64,000 nt of DNA from NCBI RefSeq assembly GCF_947490095.1, contig NZ_CANLFS010000011.1, positions 30,774 to 94,773 on the forward strand, given 5' to 3'. Below, one piece after another: positions 7,670-19,025 of this stretch (position 1 is its first letter; each line of letters starts with the position of its first letter). Both the position numbers and the translations under genes were made by a program. Origin of the DNA: an uncultured Halomonas sp. Lineage in GTDB: Bacteria > Pseudomonadota > Gammaproteobacteria > Pseudomonadales > Halomonadaceae. The notes beneath the pieces were generated by a model. That model saw only the letters and a program-made list of their open reading frames with translations. It made no database searches and was not told where the DNA came from.

Positions 7670-8134
7670 ATGCTCAAGCTCTCGCGGCTGACCGATTATG
7701 CCGCCGTGGTGATGGCGCAGATCGCTCGTCATCCCGAGCAGCCTCAGGCGGCAGCCGAGCTTGCCGAGGCCGTCCAGCTTCCGCACCCCACCGTCAGCAA
7801 GACGCTGAAGATGCTGGTCAAGGCGGGGATGCTGGAGTCGCGCCGCGGTGCCCAGGGGGGCTATTCCCTGGCGCGGCCGGCCTGTGAGATCACGGCGATC
7901 GACATCATCACCGCCATCGAAGGGCCGGTGGCGATGACCGAATGCAGCCACGCCGAGGGCGACTGCGAGCTGGTGGCTACCTGTGGCGTGGCCGACAACT
8001 GGCAGCGAGTGTCGCTGGGCGTGCGCACCCTGCTCGGCAGCGTGACCCTGGCCCAGCTGGCCAGTCCCACGCCGATCAAGCTGCCGGTACAGCTGCCCAT
8101 CCAGAGCGTGACCCTGGCCGTCGATACGGCCTGA
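7670..8134 (+). CDS. sufR: SUF system Fe-S assembly transcriptional regulator (Rrf2 family)
   Basis: The 154-residue protein is an Rrf2/IscR-family regulator. Its N-terminal winged helix ([19 protein letters not shown], with recognition helix around [15 protein letters not shown]) and the wing [11 protein letters not shown] are clear. Three cysteines at 92, 99 and 105 ([14 protein letters not shown]) match the cluster-binding triad of the family. It is the first gene of the suf operon and probably represses it when its own cluster is intact, through the operator at 7599-7623. The name sufR is used for this subgroup in proteobacterial annotation; it differs from the cyanobacterial SufR family. 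Confidence 0.9.
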   Translation: MLKLSRLTDYAAVVMAQIARHPEQPQAAAELAEAVQLPHPTVSKTLKMLVKAGMLESRRGAQGGYSLARPACEITAIDIITAIEGPVAMTECSHAEGDCELVATCGVADNWQRVSLGVRTLLGSVTLAQLASPTPIKLPVQLPIQSVTLAVDTA

Positions 8135-8204
8135 GCCACCCAAGTTTTCAGATACAATCGGCGAGCCTGTCTCGCCGGCCCAACCGCCCGGGAGGGGAGA
8201 GATC

Positions 8205-9647
<1,443 letters not shown>

Positions 9648-9695
9648 TCACCCCCCCCGTTGCCAACCGCTTATTTGAATCAAAAGGTATTCACG

Positions 9696-10444
<749 letters not shown>

Positions 10445-10448
<4 letters not shown>

Positions 10449-11794
10449 GTGAAGAAACGCAGCATTTTCTCGATCGCCTGGCCGACGTTCGCGCCGGTCG
10501 TGAGGCCGAGCCGACCTGGATCGCCGCTCGGCGCCAGGCGGGGGCGGCGCGCTTCGAGGCCATGGGCTTTCCCACGCGCCGTGACGAGGCGTGGAAGTAT
10601 ACCGATGTGCGCGCCATCGCCCGGGGGGAGTTCGCCCTGGCACGCGATGCCGAGTTTTCCCCGGCCAGTGCCGCGGCCCTGACGCTGCCCATCGATACCC
10701 ATCGGCTGACCTTTGTCGATGGCGTCTTCGCCCCGGCCCTGTCGACACTCGATGGCTTGCCGGAAGGGGTTTCCCTGCAGCCGCTCTCGGCGGCGCTGGT
10801 CGAGAATCACGAAGCGGTAGGCGGTCCCCTGGGCCGGCTCACCGGTGTCGAGTTCTCGCCCTTCTCGGCGCTGAACACCGCCTTCATGGAAGAGGGCGCC
10901 GTGCTGCGCCTGGCGCCGGGCACCGTGGTCGAGAAGCCGATCACCCTGCAGTTCCTGTCCCGCCGTGGCGAGACCCCGGTGATGAGCCATCCGCGCATCC
11001 TGGTGCAGGCCGGTGGGCGCAGCCAGGCGACCCTGATCGAGCATCACGTGGGCGAGGAGGGCGCCGCCAACTTCACCAACCTGGTGGAAGAGGTGATTCT
11101 CGAGCGCAATGCCATCCTCACCCATTACAAGCTGCAGGAGGCACCGCTCGCCGATCTGCACATCGCCTCGATCCATGTCGAGCAGGCCCGCGACAGCCGG
11201 TACACCTCGTTCAACCTGAATCTGGGTGGCGCCCTGGTGCGCACCGACCTGATCAGCGAACTGAACGGCGAGAACGCCACCTGTGACTTCTATGGCCTGT
11301 TCTATGGCGAGGGACGCCAGCATGTGGACAGCCACACCCTGGCCAACCATAACGCGCCCCATACCTTCTCCAACGAGAACTACAAGGGCATCCTCGATGA
11401 CCGGGCCCATGGCGTGTTCAACGGCAAGGTGGTGGTCAAGCGCGACAGCCAGAAGATCGAAGGCTTCCAGAGCAACGCCAACCTGCTGCTCTCCGATCGC
11501 GCCGAGATCGACGCCAAGCCCGAGCTCGAGATCTACGCCGACGACGTCAAGTGCTCCCATGGCACCACCACCGGCCAGCTCGACGAGGAGGCGATCTACG
11601 CCTTGCGCAGCCGCGGCATCGATCGCCAGACCGCGCGTGGCCTGTTGACCCTGGCCTTCGCGGGCGAGGTGCTGGAAGAGGTGGGCCTGGATGCCATCTC
11701 GGAGCGTGTTGAGCTCGCCGTCGCCGGCAAGCTCCCCGAGCGCTTCAACCTGGCCGGGCTGGTGGAAGTCGCCGTAGCCCTGGATGACGAGTAA
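10445..11794 (+). CDS. sufD: Fe-S cluster assembly protein SufD
   Basis: The 449-residue SufD subunit pairs with SufB in the scaffold. The family C-terminal beta-helix is visible: [40 protein letters not shown], the [30 protein letters not shown] block and [17 protein letters not shown]. The N-terminal helical part contains [14 protein letters not shown], also typical. It overlaps sufC by 4 bp and is 46 bp ahead of sufS. Confidence 0.97.
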
Positions 11795-11840
11795 GGACGA
11801 TGAGTGAGAGTGACCGCGATATCCTGAGGAGATTCCTGCC

Positions 11841-13097
11841 ATGACCGACCTGGCCACCCGCGCGCCCGCGACACCGACCCTCGATGTCGCGGCAATCCGC
11901 GCCGATTTTCCGATTCTCTCGCGCCGGGTCCATGGCAGGCCGCTGGTCTATCTCGACAATGCGGCGACGAGCCAGACCCCGCGTCGGGTAATCGCCGCCT
12001 TCGATGCCTACTACGGCGGCTACAACGCCAATATTCACCGGGGGCTGCATACCCTGGCGGATGAGGCCACGGCCGCCTTCGAGGGCACACGGGAGGTGGC
12101 TCGCGGGTTCCTGAACGCGAAGGAAAGCCGCGAGATCATCTTCACCCGTGGCACCACCGAGGCGATCAATCTGGTGGCCAACAGCTGGGGGCGCGCCAAC
12201 CTCAAGCCCGGCGACGAGGTGCTCGTTTCGCGACTCGAGCATCACTCCAACATCGTGCCCTGGCAACTGCTGGCCGCCGAGGTCGGTTTTACCCTCAAGG
12301 TGATTCCGGTGGATGAACGGGGCGTGCTGGACCTCGACGCCTATCGTGAGCTGTTCAGCGAGCGCACCCGGCTGGTGGCGGTGAACCACGTCTCCAACGC
12401 CTTCGGCACGGTCAATCCGGTCAAGGCGATGGCCGCCATTGCCCATGCCCAGGGGGCACGCATTCTCGTCGATGGTGCCCAGGCGGCGCCTCATCAGCGG
12501 GTGGATGTGCGCGACCTGGATGCCGATTTCTATGCCTTCTCCGGCCACAAGGTCTATGGCCCCACCGGGGTCGGCGTGCTCTACGGCAAGGCGGAACTGC
12601 TCGAGGCGATGCCGCCCTGGCAGGGTGGTGGCGAGATGATCGCCACCGTTTCCTTCGAAGCCGCGACCACCTTCGCCGAGATTCCCCATAAGTTCGAGGC
12701 CGGCACGCCGGCCATCGCGGAGGTGATCGCCCTGGGAGAGGCGCTGAAGTGGGTAAACGGCGTCGGCATCGATGCCATCGGCGACTGGGAAGGGCGGCTA
12801 TTGACCCATGCCACCGAGCGGGTCCTGGGCATCGATGGCCTGCGCATCCTGGGCACCGCGCCCGACAAGGCCGGGGTGCTCTCCTTCGTGGTCGACGGGG
12901 CCCATTCCCAGGATATCGGCCTGCTTATCGACCAGCTCGGGGTGGCAATTCGTACCGGCCACCACTGCGCCCAGCCGCTGCTCGCTCACTTTGGCGTTGA
13001 CGCCACCTGCCGGGCGTCGTTTGCCGCCTATAACACCCTCGAGGAGGTGGATATCTTCGTCGAGGCCCTGGAGCGCGTGATCGGCATGGTCAGGTAA
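11841..13097 (+). CDS. sufS: Cysteine desulfurase SufS
   Basis: This 418-residue group II cysteine desulfurase takes sulfur from cysteine for the Suf scaffold. It carries the PLP lysine in SGHKVYGPTG (Lys237) and the persulfide cysteine in RTGHHCAQPL (Cys376). The N-terminus (FPILSRRVHGRPLVYLDNAATSQTP) and YNANIHRGLHTLADEAT are typical SufS. An SD-like GAGGAG stands before the ATG. No sufE or sufU follows in this operon, so the sulfur-acceptor partner must be encoded elsewhere or be dispensable. Confidence 0.97.
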   Translation: MTDLATRAPATPTLDVAAIRADFPILSRRVHGRPLVYLDNAATSQTPRRVIAAFDAYYGGYNANIHRGLHTLADEATAAFEGTREVARGFLNAKESREIIFTRGTTEAINLVANSWGRANLKPGDEVLVSRLEHHSNIVPWQLLAAEVGFTLKVIPVDERGVLDLDAYRELFSERTRLVAVNHVSNAFGTVNPVKAMAAIAHAQGARILVDGAQAAPHQRVDVRDLDADFYAFSGHKVYGPTGVGVLYGKAELLEAMPPWQGGGEMIATVSFEAATTFAEIPHKFEAGTPAIAEVIALGEALKWVNGVGIDAIGDWEGRLLTHATERVLGIDGLRILGTAPDKAGVLSFVVDGAHSQDIGLLIDQLGVAIRTGHHCAQPLLAHFGVDATCRASFAAYNTLEEVDIFVEALERVIGMVR

Positions 13098-13135
13098 GCG
13101 ACAGTCGGACAAGGAACCGCGAGATAAGGAGTGCC

Positions 13136-13708
13136 ATGAGCGACAACGAGCAGATATCCAGTCTTCACAAGGGGCAGGAATTGCCCCTGCAGCGTGACGT
13201 GGAGGCGATCTCCATTCCCTTCGGCAAGACCGTGACGCTTGCCGAAGATAGCGTGGTCAGCGTCATGCAGGCCAAGGGCAGCACGCTCAGCGTCGGCTTC
13301 GAGGGGCGTCTCTATCTGATAGAGGGCGCCAACCTCGATGCCGTTGGCCTCGAGGCACTGCCCCGGCCGACCCTGAGCGAAGCGGCCGGCGATGAGGAGA
13401 TAGAGCAATTCGTCTGGGATCAGTTGCGCACCTGCTTCGATCCCGAGATACCCGTCAATATCGTTGACCTGGGCCTGGTCTATGGCTGCCGCCTGGAGCG
13501 CTTGATCAGCGGCGAGCGCATCGTCACCATTCGCATGACGCTGACCGCACCCGGCTGCGGCATGGGGGACGTGATTGCCGCCGATGCGCGCAACAAGATT
13601 CTCGGGGCCCCTCAGGTCAGCAAGGTTCATACGGATATCGTCTTCGATCCGCCCTGGAGTCGTGAGATGATGAGCGACGAGGCCAAGCTCGAGCTCGGCA
13701 TGTTCTAG
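13136..13708 (+). CDS. sufT: Fe-S maturation protein SufT (MIP18/DUF59 domain)
   Basis: The 190-residue protein ends in a MIP18/DUF59 domain: DQLRTCFDPEIPVNIVDLGLVYG followed by the TLTAPGCGMGDVIAADARNKI block with its reactive cysteine, and FDPPWSREMMSDEAKLELGM. The first 80 residues form the extra N-terminal domain found in SufT. SufT proteins help mature Fe-S enzymes, and sufT is often the last gene of suf operons, as here. AAGGAG precedes the start. It is the last clear member of the operon. Confidence 0.93.
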   Translation: MSDNEQISSLHKGQELPLQRDVEAISIPFGKTVTLAEDSVVSVMQAKGSTLSVGFEGRLYLIEGANLDAVGLEALPRPTLSEAAGDEEIEQFVWDQLRTCFDPEIPVNIVDLGLVYGCRLERLISGERIVTIRMTLTAPGCGMGDVIAADARNKILGAPQVSKVHTDIVFDPPWSREMMSDEAKLELGMF

Positions 13709-13776
13709 CGTACCGCGCCCCGCTGCCTGGCGATTCGAGCCGGGCGTCGTGGGCGCAGAGGCAACAGGAGATGCCG

Positions 13777-14508
13777 ATGAGGCGGGTGGCATGGCGGGTC
13801 TTGCGGGCCATCCTGATGATGCTGGGCTCGGTGGCGCTGCTGGCGATAATGCTCTTGCTTGCCGCCAACCTCTGGGTGCTCGGCCAGACCGATGAGCGCA
13901 TCGAGCACGAGCTGTCGCAGTGCCGTGGAGAACGGGTGGGCATCGCCTTCGGCACATCGCACTGGACCCGTAGCGGACACCGCAACCCCTACTTCGAGGC
14001 GCGCATGAGTGCCTCGGCACGCTTGCTGCGCCTGGGGCGGGTCGACCACCTGCTACTCTCCGGTGACAACCGTACCCTCTCCTATAACGAACCCATTACC
14101 ATGTGGCGCGACCTGCTGGGCCGTGGGGTGGCCGAGGCGGACATGACGCTGGATTATGCCGGCTTCAGCACCTTCGATACCCTGGCTCGGGCGCACGAGG
14201 TGTTCGGCGTCGAGCGGGCGTTGTTGATTACCCAGGCATGGCACCTCCCAAGGGCGCTGTTTATCGCCGAATCGCTCGGCATCGAGGCCCGGGGCTGTGC
14301 CGTGGTAGAGCATAAGGCAAAGGGGCAGTGGCGTCTGGCGGCGCGGGAGTGGCTGGCCCGCCTGGCGACGCTGGGCGATCTCTACCTGTGGGAGCGAAAG
14401 CCTCATTTCCTGGGCCCCCGCGAGCCACTCGACATCCGCTCGCGGGAAGAGATTGACGGTGAGCAACCGGACTGGGCGGCCGATACCCCCTCGGCCGAGG
14501 GGCGCTGA
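13777..14508 (+). CDS. SanA/ElyC-like DUF218 membrane protein
   Basis: The 243-residue protein has one N-terminal membrane anchor (about residues 10-32) and then a DUF218 domain: GTSHWTRSGHRNPYFEARM, HLLLSGDNRT, MTLDYAGFSTFDTLARAHEVFG and LLITQAWHLPRALFIAESLGI. This is the SanA type, an inner-membrane protein linked to envelope integrity and vancomycin exclusion in E. coli. Two in-frame ATGs exist at 13771 and 13777; AGGAG abuts the first, so the second, with a 6-nt spacing, is the likelier start. The stop lies inside a hairpin shared with the convergent gene. Confidence 0.87.
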   Translation: MRRVAWRVLRAILMMLGSVALLAIMLLLAANLWVLGQTDERIEHELSQCRGERVGIAFGTSHWTRSGHRNPYFEARMSASARLLRLGRVDHLLLSGDNRTLSYNEPITMWRDLLGRGVAEADMTLDYAGFSTFDTLARAHEVFGVERALLITQAWHLPRALFIAESLGIEARGCAVVEHKAKGQWRLAAREWLARLATLGDLYLWERKPHFLGPREPLDIRSREEIDGEQPDWAADTPSAEGR

Positions 14509-14523
14509 GAGAGGCTCAGCGCC
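14501..14523. terminator. Hairpin containing both convergent stop codons
   Basis: GGCGCTGAG at 14501-14509 pairs with CTCAGCGCC at 14515-14523 around AGAGG. The TGA of the SanA-like gene is in the left arm and the stop of the minus-strand gene is in the right arm. Confidence 0.55.
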
Positions 14524-14965
14524 GCTTGTCGCGAGTCTTCTGTAGGGCATAGAGCTCGCGGATCAGCGCACGGCATCCCAGCCAGCACTCCTCCACCTTG
14601 GGCTCCATGGCATCGGGCAGGGGGTGGGTCATCAGATTGGAGAGCGACTGCATCAGCACTCGCTCCTGCTCCAGCAGCTCACCGATCACCACCTGACGTT
14701 CGTTGCCGACGAAGCTCTTCAGTCGACTCCATAACCACATGTAGTCGTCGCGTTCGACGTCGGCATCCCGCGGCAGCATATTGAGGTGCTCCCGGGCGAG
14801 TGTCTGCAGTTCGCGCATCGACCGGTTGCGCGATTCATAATGCGGCTTGAGTGCATCGCGCAGCGACGGACGCAGGCGTTCCAGGTTGTCCTGAAAGTAG
14901 TCAATGCTGTCGGCCAGCGCTTCCAGAACGCTGTCCATCGCCACTTGGCGATTATCGAGAAACAT
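14516..14965 (-). CDS. Hypothetical helical protein, possibly DUF2383/ferritin-like
   Basis: The 149-residue protein is predicted by eye to be almost all alpha-helical, with long amphipathic stretches (SVLEALADSIDYFQDNLERL, MRELQTLAREHLNML, VVIGELLEQERVLMQSLSNLM). The spacing of Tyr, Glu and Trp residues recalls four-helix ferritin-like DUF2383 proteins, but I cannot confirm it. No signal peptide or membrane segment is present. It is convergent with the SanA-like gene. Confidence 0.65.
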   Translation of the reverse strand: MFLDNRQVAMDSVLEALADSIDYFQDNLERLRPSLRDALKPHYESRNRSMRELQTLAREHLNMLPRDADVERDDYMWLWSRLKSFVGNERQVVIGELLEQERVLMQSLSNLMTHPLPDAMEPKVEECWLGCRALIRELYALQKTRDKRR

Positions 14966-15088
14966 GAGCGGTCACCCCCTTTGGTGACGCAGATTGTGGC
15001 GGGGGAAACACTGTTTGACTACCCCCCGGAATGGAATAAATGTGTAACCCTCGATGCCCATTGGGCCTGATCCGTGCACGACTGGCAA

Positions 15089-15997
15089 TTACCCCTTGGG
15101 TTTAGGAGGCGCCTTGCGTGCCGGGGCGGCATGCTTTTCCAGGTGCTCGATGATCAGGCCGGCGATATCCTTGCCGGTGGCGTTCTCGATACCCTGCAGC
15201 CCCGGTGAGGAATTGACCTCCATGATGACCGGGCCGTGGTTGGCGCGCAGCAGGTCGACGCCGGCGACCCGCAGCCCCATGGCCTTGGCGGCACGAATCG
15301 CCGTCGAGCGCTCCTCGGGGGTGATGCGAATCACGCTGGCGGTGCCGCCACGGTGCAGGTTGGAGCGAAACTCTCCCTCGGCGGCCTGGCGCTTCATGGT
15401 GGCGACCACCTTGTCACCGATCACCAGGCAGCGAATATCGGCCCCCTTGGCCTCCTTGATGTATTCCTGGACCATGATATTGGCCTTCATGCCCATGAAG
15501 GCCTGGATCACGCTCTCCGCGGCCTGGTTGGTTTCTGCCAGTACCACGCCGATGCCCTGGGTACCCTCCAGAAGCTTGATGACCAGCGGGGCATTCTTGA
15601 CCATGGTGATCAGGTCGGGGATATCGTCGGGGGAGTGGGCGAAGCCGGTGATGGGTAGACCCAGCCCCTTGCGTGAGAGTAGCTGCAGGGAGCGCAGCTT
15701 GTCACGGGAGCGAGTGATGGCGACATTGTCGTTGAGCACATAGGTGCCCATCATCTCGAACTGACGCAGCACCGCACAGCCATAGAAGGTCACCGAGGCG
15801 CCGATGCGGGGGATGACCGCATCGAAGGCCTCCAGCTCCTGCCCCTTGTAGTGAATCGAAGGATGATGGGCGGCGATGCTCATGTAGCAACGCAGGGTGT
15901 CGACCACCCGGGCGGTGTGGCCGCGCTGTTCGGCTGCTTCCACCAGGCGTCGCGTGGAATAGAGGTTACGGTTGCGTGACAGCAGCGCAATATGCAT
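15089..15997 (-). CDS. rimK: Ribosomal protein S6--L-glutamate ligase RimK
   Basis: This 302-residue ATP-grasp enzyme adds glutamates to the C-terminus of ribosomal protein S6 and thereby tunes translation. It starts [22 protein letters not shown], typical of RimK, and shows the ATP-grasp blocks [46 protein letters not shown] and [27 protein letters not shown] much longer upstream frame overlaps rimB and is not RimK-like, so the start is 15997. It lies 32 bp after rimB on the minus strand, forming a DUF3549-rimB-rimK run. Confidence 0.95.
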   Translation of the reverse strand: MHIALLSRNRNLYSTRRLVEAAEQRGHTARVVDTLRCYMSIAAHHPSIHYKGQELEAFDAVIPRIGASVTFYGCAVLRQFEMMGTYVLNDNVAITRSRDKLRSLQLLSRKGLGLPITGFAHSPDDIPDLITMVKNAPLVIKLLEGTQGIGVVLAETNQAAESVIQAFMGMKANIMVQEYIKEAKGADIRCLVIGDKVVATMKRQAAEGEFRSNLHRGGTASVIRITPEERSTAIRAAKAMGLRVAGVDLLRANHGPVIMEVNSSPGLQGIENATGKDIAGLIIEHLEKHAAPARKAPPKPKG

Positions 15998-16029
15998 CGA
16001 TTCGCTCCGGGCGTGTGGGACACATGGCG

Positions 16030-16476
16030 TCAGGGGTCGCCATGCAGGAAGGCGGCGCCGGGCGCCACCAGCAGGCGACGCAGGGCTCGACGGCCCAGCA
16101 GCATGGGGTGGTGCATGTTGCTCCGGTCGGTCAGGGAGAGCTCTATCGGATAGGCCAGTGAGCCGAGGCGCATGGGCGTGCGAATCACATAGCGCCACTC
16201 CTGTTGGCCGTTGGAGCTGCGTACCCTGCGACGGTCGTGGAGCGGCATGCGGAAGGCCTTGGGCGGCGCATCGGGGGCGTTGCCGGGCAGGGTGAAGCTC
16301 ACCCATGGCTGGCCCTGTTCCTCGAACTGTTCGATATTCTCGGCATGCAGGGCCGAGGTGCGTGCCCCGGTATCCGCCTTGGCACACAGCACGAGCTGCA
16401 TCTCCGGCAGTTCGACCATCTCGCGGCGGCCGATCACCGCCTTGGGGGTATAAGGCAGTTCCTTCATCATTGTCAT
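16030..16476 (-). CDS. RimB-type putative zinc protease (retropepsin-like, DUF785)
   Basis: The 148-residue protein has the [15 protein letters not shown] motif of the 'ATP-dependent zinc protease' family (DUF785), which has a retropepsin-like aspartate in DTGA. In Pseudomonas a homologue, RimB, acts on RimK and modified S6. Here the gene sits directly upstream of rimK with the same orientation, supporting that role. The [21 protein letters not shown] end is typical. Confidence 0.88.
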   Translation of the reverse strand: MTMMKELPYTPKAVIGRREMVELPEMQLVLCAKADTGARTSALHAENIEQFEEQGQPWVSFTLPGNAPDAPPKAFRMPLHDRRRVRSSNGQQEWRYVIRTPMRLGSLAYPIELSLTDRSNMHHPMLLGRRALRRLLVAPGAAFLHGDP

Positions 16477-16491
16477 GGGTCGTTTTCGCCT

Positions 16492-17511
16492 TTAGCGCGT
16501 CAGGGCCACGAGCCGCCTGCCGATGGGCGAGTCGGCGGGCGCCTCGCGCAAGGTCATCAGCACCGGCAGCCGTAGCCTGGGAATCAGGGCCAGGTCGCGG
16601 GCCACTCTCATGAAGTCCGCCTGTTCGCAGCCAGCCAGGCGTTCGAGGTAGCGCGGTAGCCGCTGGCCGTCCTCGAGGTGGGGCCAGCCCCGTGCGGCAA
16701 TCGCCGCCAGCAGGTCGGGGCCACAGGCGTTGGCATCGATGAGCAGGCTGTCGAGCCAGTCACCGGCGGCCTCGCTGCCTGTCGCGGCCCTTACACAGGC
16801 GCACAGGGTCTCGATATCACCCTGCTCGGCGGCCACTTCGCCTCGGGCACGCAGCGCTGGGACCAGACCGTCATCGATGGCCACATGTTCCAGACAGTAG
16901 CACAGGGAGGTCAAGACCTCGGTGGGCAGGTCGGGCAGCCTTCGGCCGAGCCGGCGTTGTTCTTCGTGGTCCATGCGCACCGCGAAGTCGGCCAGACCCT
17001 GGAGGCCGAGGGCCTGCCAGTCGAATGCCTGCTGGCCGCTCAGGTAGGCCTCCACCGGCTCCAGGTGCGAGCTGGCCGGCCGCCCCAGGTCGTGGCTGGC
17101 GCGGGCATGGAGCATGGCCTGGAAGGGGAGTGAGGGGGTGAAGGCCAGCGGATTATCCTGCATCAGGTTATCCACCGCCTGGCCATCCTCGCGGCCGACA
17201 TTGGCCACGTTGCGGCCCAGGGTCTCGAGCAGCCGTTGTATGAAGGCATCACGGGAGGCCGGGTCGAGCCGACCCTCTTCGTCCAGCGGCAGGGCCAGAA
17301 ACCAGATCACCGGGTCGGACATGTCGCCCAGGCGGAAGACCAGCCCCAGGCGGGCCTGACCCTGCCAGGGCATCGGCCAGGGGGCCGCGTCGGCCTCCAG
17401 GGCTTCCAGGGTCGCCATCTCGCAGGGCGCCACGCGCCGGCCGAGGTGATAGAGCCGCACCTCGGCATCGCTGCGCACGAAGAAGTCGTGAAGGGTGTGG
17501 ATGGGTTGCAT
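16492..17511 (-). CDS. DUF3549 family protein
   Basis: The 339-residue protein opens [27 protein letters not shown] and contains [28 protein letters not shown], which I recognise as DUF3549, a gammaproteobacterial family without assigned function. The C-terminal half resembles helical repeats. The start at 17511 is used because the family begins with this sequence. It is 15 bp upstream of rimB, so the three genes likely form one operon; a link to ribosome modification is only suggested by position. Confidence 0.82.
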   Translation of the reverse strand: MQPIHTLHDFFVRSDAEVRLYHLGRRVAPCEMATLEALEADAAPWPMPWQGQARLGLVFRLGDMSDPVIWFLALPLDEEGRLDPASRDAFIQRLLETLGRNVANVGREDGQAVDNLMQDNPLAFTPSLPFQAMLHARASHDLGRPASSHLEPVEAYLSGQQAFDWQALGLQGLADFAVRMDHEEQRRLGRRLPDLPTEVLTSLCYCLEHVAIDDGLVPALRARGEVAAEQGDIETLCACVRAATGSEAAGDWLDSLLIDANACGPDLLAAIAARGWPHLEDGQRLPRYLERLAGCEQADFMRVARDLALIPRLRLPVLMTLREAPADSPIGRRLVALTR

Positions 17512-17658
17512 GGCATCTCCGCTTGTCAGAACGTGCACTCTACCGCGGCATTACCGGGCTGTCAGCCAGCGTCATCGAGGTTGCCTCGACATTGATCAAA
17601 TATTGTCCGCTCTTCGTCACCGCCCATGACGGCCGGGCTCGAGAGGTCTTTCCAGGGG

Positions 17659-17718
17659 TTATCCACAGGCCCGTTCACGGAAACTGTGAATGCCTGTGAG
17701 CCGGGAATAAAACCCGGA
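17659..17718. other. Structured intergenic segment with a perfect DnaA-box sequence
   Basis: The 279-bp gap between divergent DUF3549 and YqcC genes holds TTATCCACA at 17659-17667, then an interrupted hairpin (CACAGGC 17664-17670 with GCCTGTG 17692-17698, and TTCAC 17674-17678 with GTGAA 17686-17690), then CCGGG/CCCGG around AATAAAA at 17702-17718. No gene is seen here. Confidence 0.5.
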
Positions 17719-17790
17719 GCCGGGGCGACGGCTGGTCACGCGTCGGCGAGAGCGGGATAATGGCACCCCACTCGAATGGGAGCTTCCCCG

Positions 17791-18123
17791 ATGACGGTTC
17801 ACGACGAACTCGACACATCCCTGCGCCGGCTCGAGGCCACCATGAAGGCCGTCAACCTGTGGCGCATGGATACGCCGGAGCCCGGCGCCTTCGATAGCCA
17901 GGAGCCTTTCTGTGTCGACACCATGACGCTGCCGCAGTGGCTGCGTTTCGTATTCATTGCCCGACTGGATGCCCTGGTGGAGCGTCGCGCGCCTCTGCCG
18001 GCGCGCTGTGATGTGGCGCCGGCGCTGGAGGCCTTCCTCACTCAGGAGGGCATGCGCGCCGGCGACCGCCTGCTGCTGTGCCAGGCGGTGGAAGAGGTCG
18101 ACCGCCTGGTCACCGAGAATTGA
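17791..18123 (+). CDS. YqcC family protein (DUF446)
   Basis: This 110-residue soluble protein matches YqcC/DUF446: the blocks PFCVDTMTLPQWLRFVFIARLDALVE and GDRLLLCQAVEEVDRLVTE are characteristic. The family is widespread in gammaproteobacteria and often neighbours the pseudouridine synthase truC, but no truC follows here. The second in-frame ATG at 17791 is preferred because GGGAG precedes it; the one at 17776 has no ribosome site. Confidence 0.88.
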   Translation: MTVHDELDTSLRRLEATMKAVNLWRMDTPEPGAFDSQEPFCVDTMTLPQWLRFVFIARLDALVERRAPLPARCDVAPALEAFLTQEGMRAGDRLLLCQAVEEVDRLVTEN

Positions 18124-18162
18124 GCCGGCGAACCTTGTCGGGTTCGAACGCCAGGCGATAAC

Positions 18163-18195
18163 ACAACGGGGCCCGCCAATGGCGGGCCCCGTTGT
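18163..18195. terminator. Bidirectional terminator between YqcC and OmpW genes
   Basis: CAACGGGGCCCGCC (18164-18177) pairs perfectly with 18181-18194 around AAT, plus one flanking A-T pair. It separates convergent genes. Confidence 0.75.
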
Positions 18196-18220
18196 ATCCG
18201 GCGCGAGAGAGGCCGTGGCA

Positions 18221-18850
18221 TCAGAAGCGGTAGCTGATGCCGCCCATGACCACCATCGGGTCGATCTCCACCTTGCCGGCGTCGGCGCCACCGACCGTCA
18301 CGTCGCTGTCGATATCCATATACCAGACCGCGCCATTGAGCGCCCAGTGGTCGTCGATCAGCAGGTCGACGCCCAGCTGGCCGGCGGCGCCCCAGGAGTC
18401 GTCCAGTTCCAGGGTGCTGCCTTGCACTTTCTCGTCGGAGAAGTGGGTGTAGTTGACGCCCACGCCGACATAGGGCTGCACATAGGCGTCGGTGCCGCCC
18501 AGGGGATAGTACTGCAGGGTCAGGGTCGGCGGCAGGTGCTCGGCGGAGGCAACATTCGCGCCGTTGAGCTCGATGTCGTGGTCGAAGGGCTCGGCAGCCA
18601 GCAGCTCCACGCCCAGCTTGTCGGTGAAGCGATAGCCCAGGGTAAAGGCAAAGGCGCTATCGTCCTGTGCATCTACGTCAATCGCGCCGTTGGCGATTGA
18701 ACCGTTGTCGCCCTTGGGCTCGACCTTGGCCACGCCGACGCGGGTGAAGACGTCGCCGGCACCATAGGCGGCGAAGGCCTGGGTGCTGGCGGTCACGGCA
18801 GCGGCGGCAACGCTCGCGGCGATCAGGGTGGAGAGGGCACTCTTGCGCAT
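18221..18850 (-). CDS. ompW: OmpW family outer membrane protein
   Basis: The 209-residue protein has a signal peptide (MRKSALSTLIAASVAAAAVTASTQAFA) and the eight-stranded barrel pattern of OmpW: DVFTRVGVAKVEPKGD, AFTLGYRFTDKLGVELLAAEPFDHDI, LPPTLTLQYYPLGGTDAYVQPYVGVGVNYTHF and the C-terminal GGISYRF ending in Phe. OmpW forms a small hydrophobic channel in the outer membrane. AGGAG precedes the start at 18850. Upstream at 18909-18934 there is TAAAAT and TTGACA on the minus strand but only 14 bp apart, so the promoter is uncertain. Confidence 0.93.
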   Translation of the reverse strand: MRKSALSTLIAASVAAAAVTASTQAFAAYGAGDVFTRVGVAKVEPKGDNGSIANGAIDVDAQDDSAFAFTLGYRFTDKLGVELLAAEPFDHDIELNGANVASAEHLPPTLTLQYYPLGGTDAYVQPYVGVGVNYTHFSDEKVQGSTLELDDSWGAAGQLGVDLLIDDHWALNGAVWYMDIDSDVTVGGADAGKVEIDPMVVMGGISYRF

Positions 18851-18977
18851 GGACTGACTCCTGGTGGCGAGTATTAGGCGGCGGGGCGCCGCATCGGAAG
18901 ACGCGTCCATTTTAACGGTGCGGTTGGATGTCAAAATTGATCCAGCGCAAGGCATATATGTAGAGCATTAAAATAAA

Positions 18978-18999
18978 GGGGCCGCCCGAAGGCGGCCCC
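18978..18999 (-). terminator. Intrinsic terminator of putP
   Basis: GGGGCCGCC/GGCGGCCCC around CGAA, followed on the minus strand by TTTATTTTAATG. It is just downstream of the putP stop. Confidence 0.88.
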
Positions 19000-19025
19000 T
19001 GTGCGAGTACATGACTCCCGTGCGC

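Noticed and set aside
17659..17667. Chromosome origin suggested by the TTATCCACA box
   Set aside because: Only one perfect box is present, no cluster of boxes, no AT-rich unwinding region, and no dnaA, dnaN or gidA nearby.
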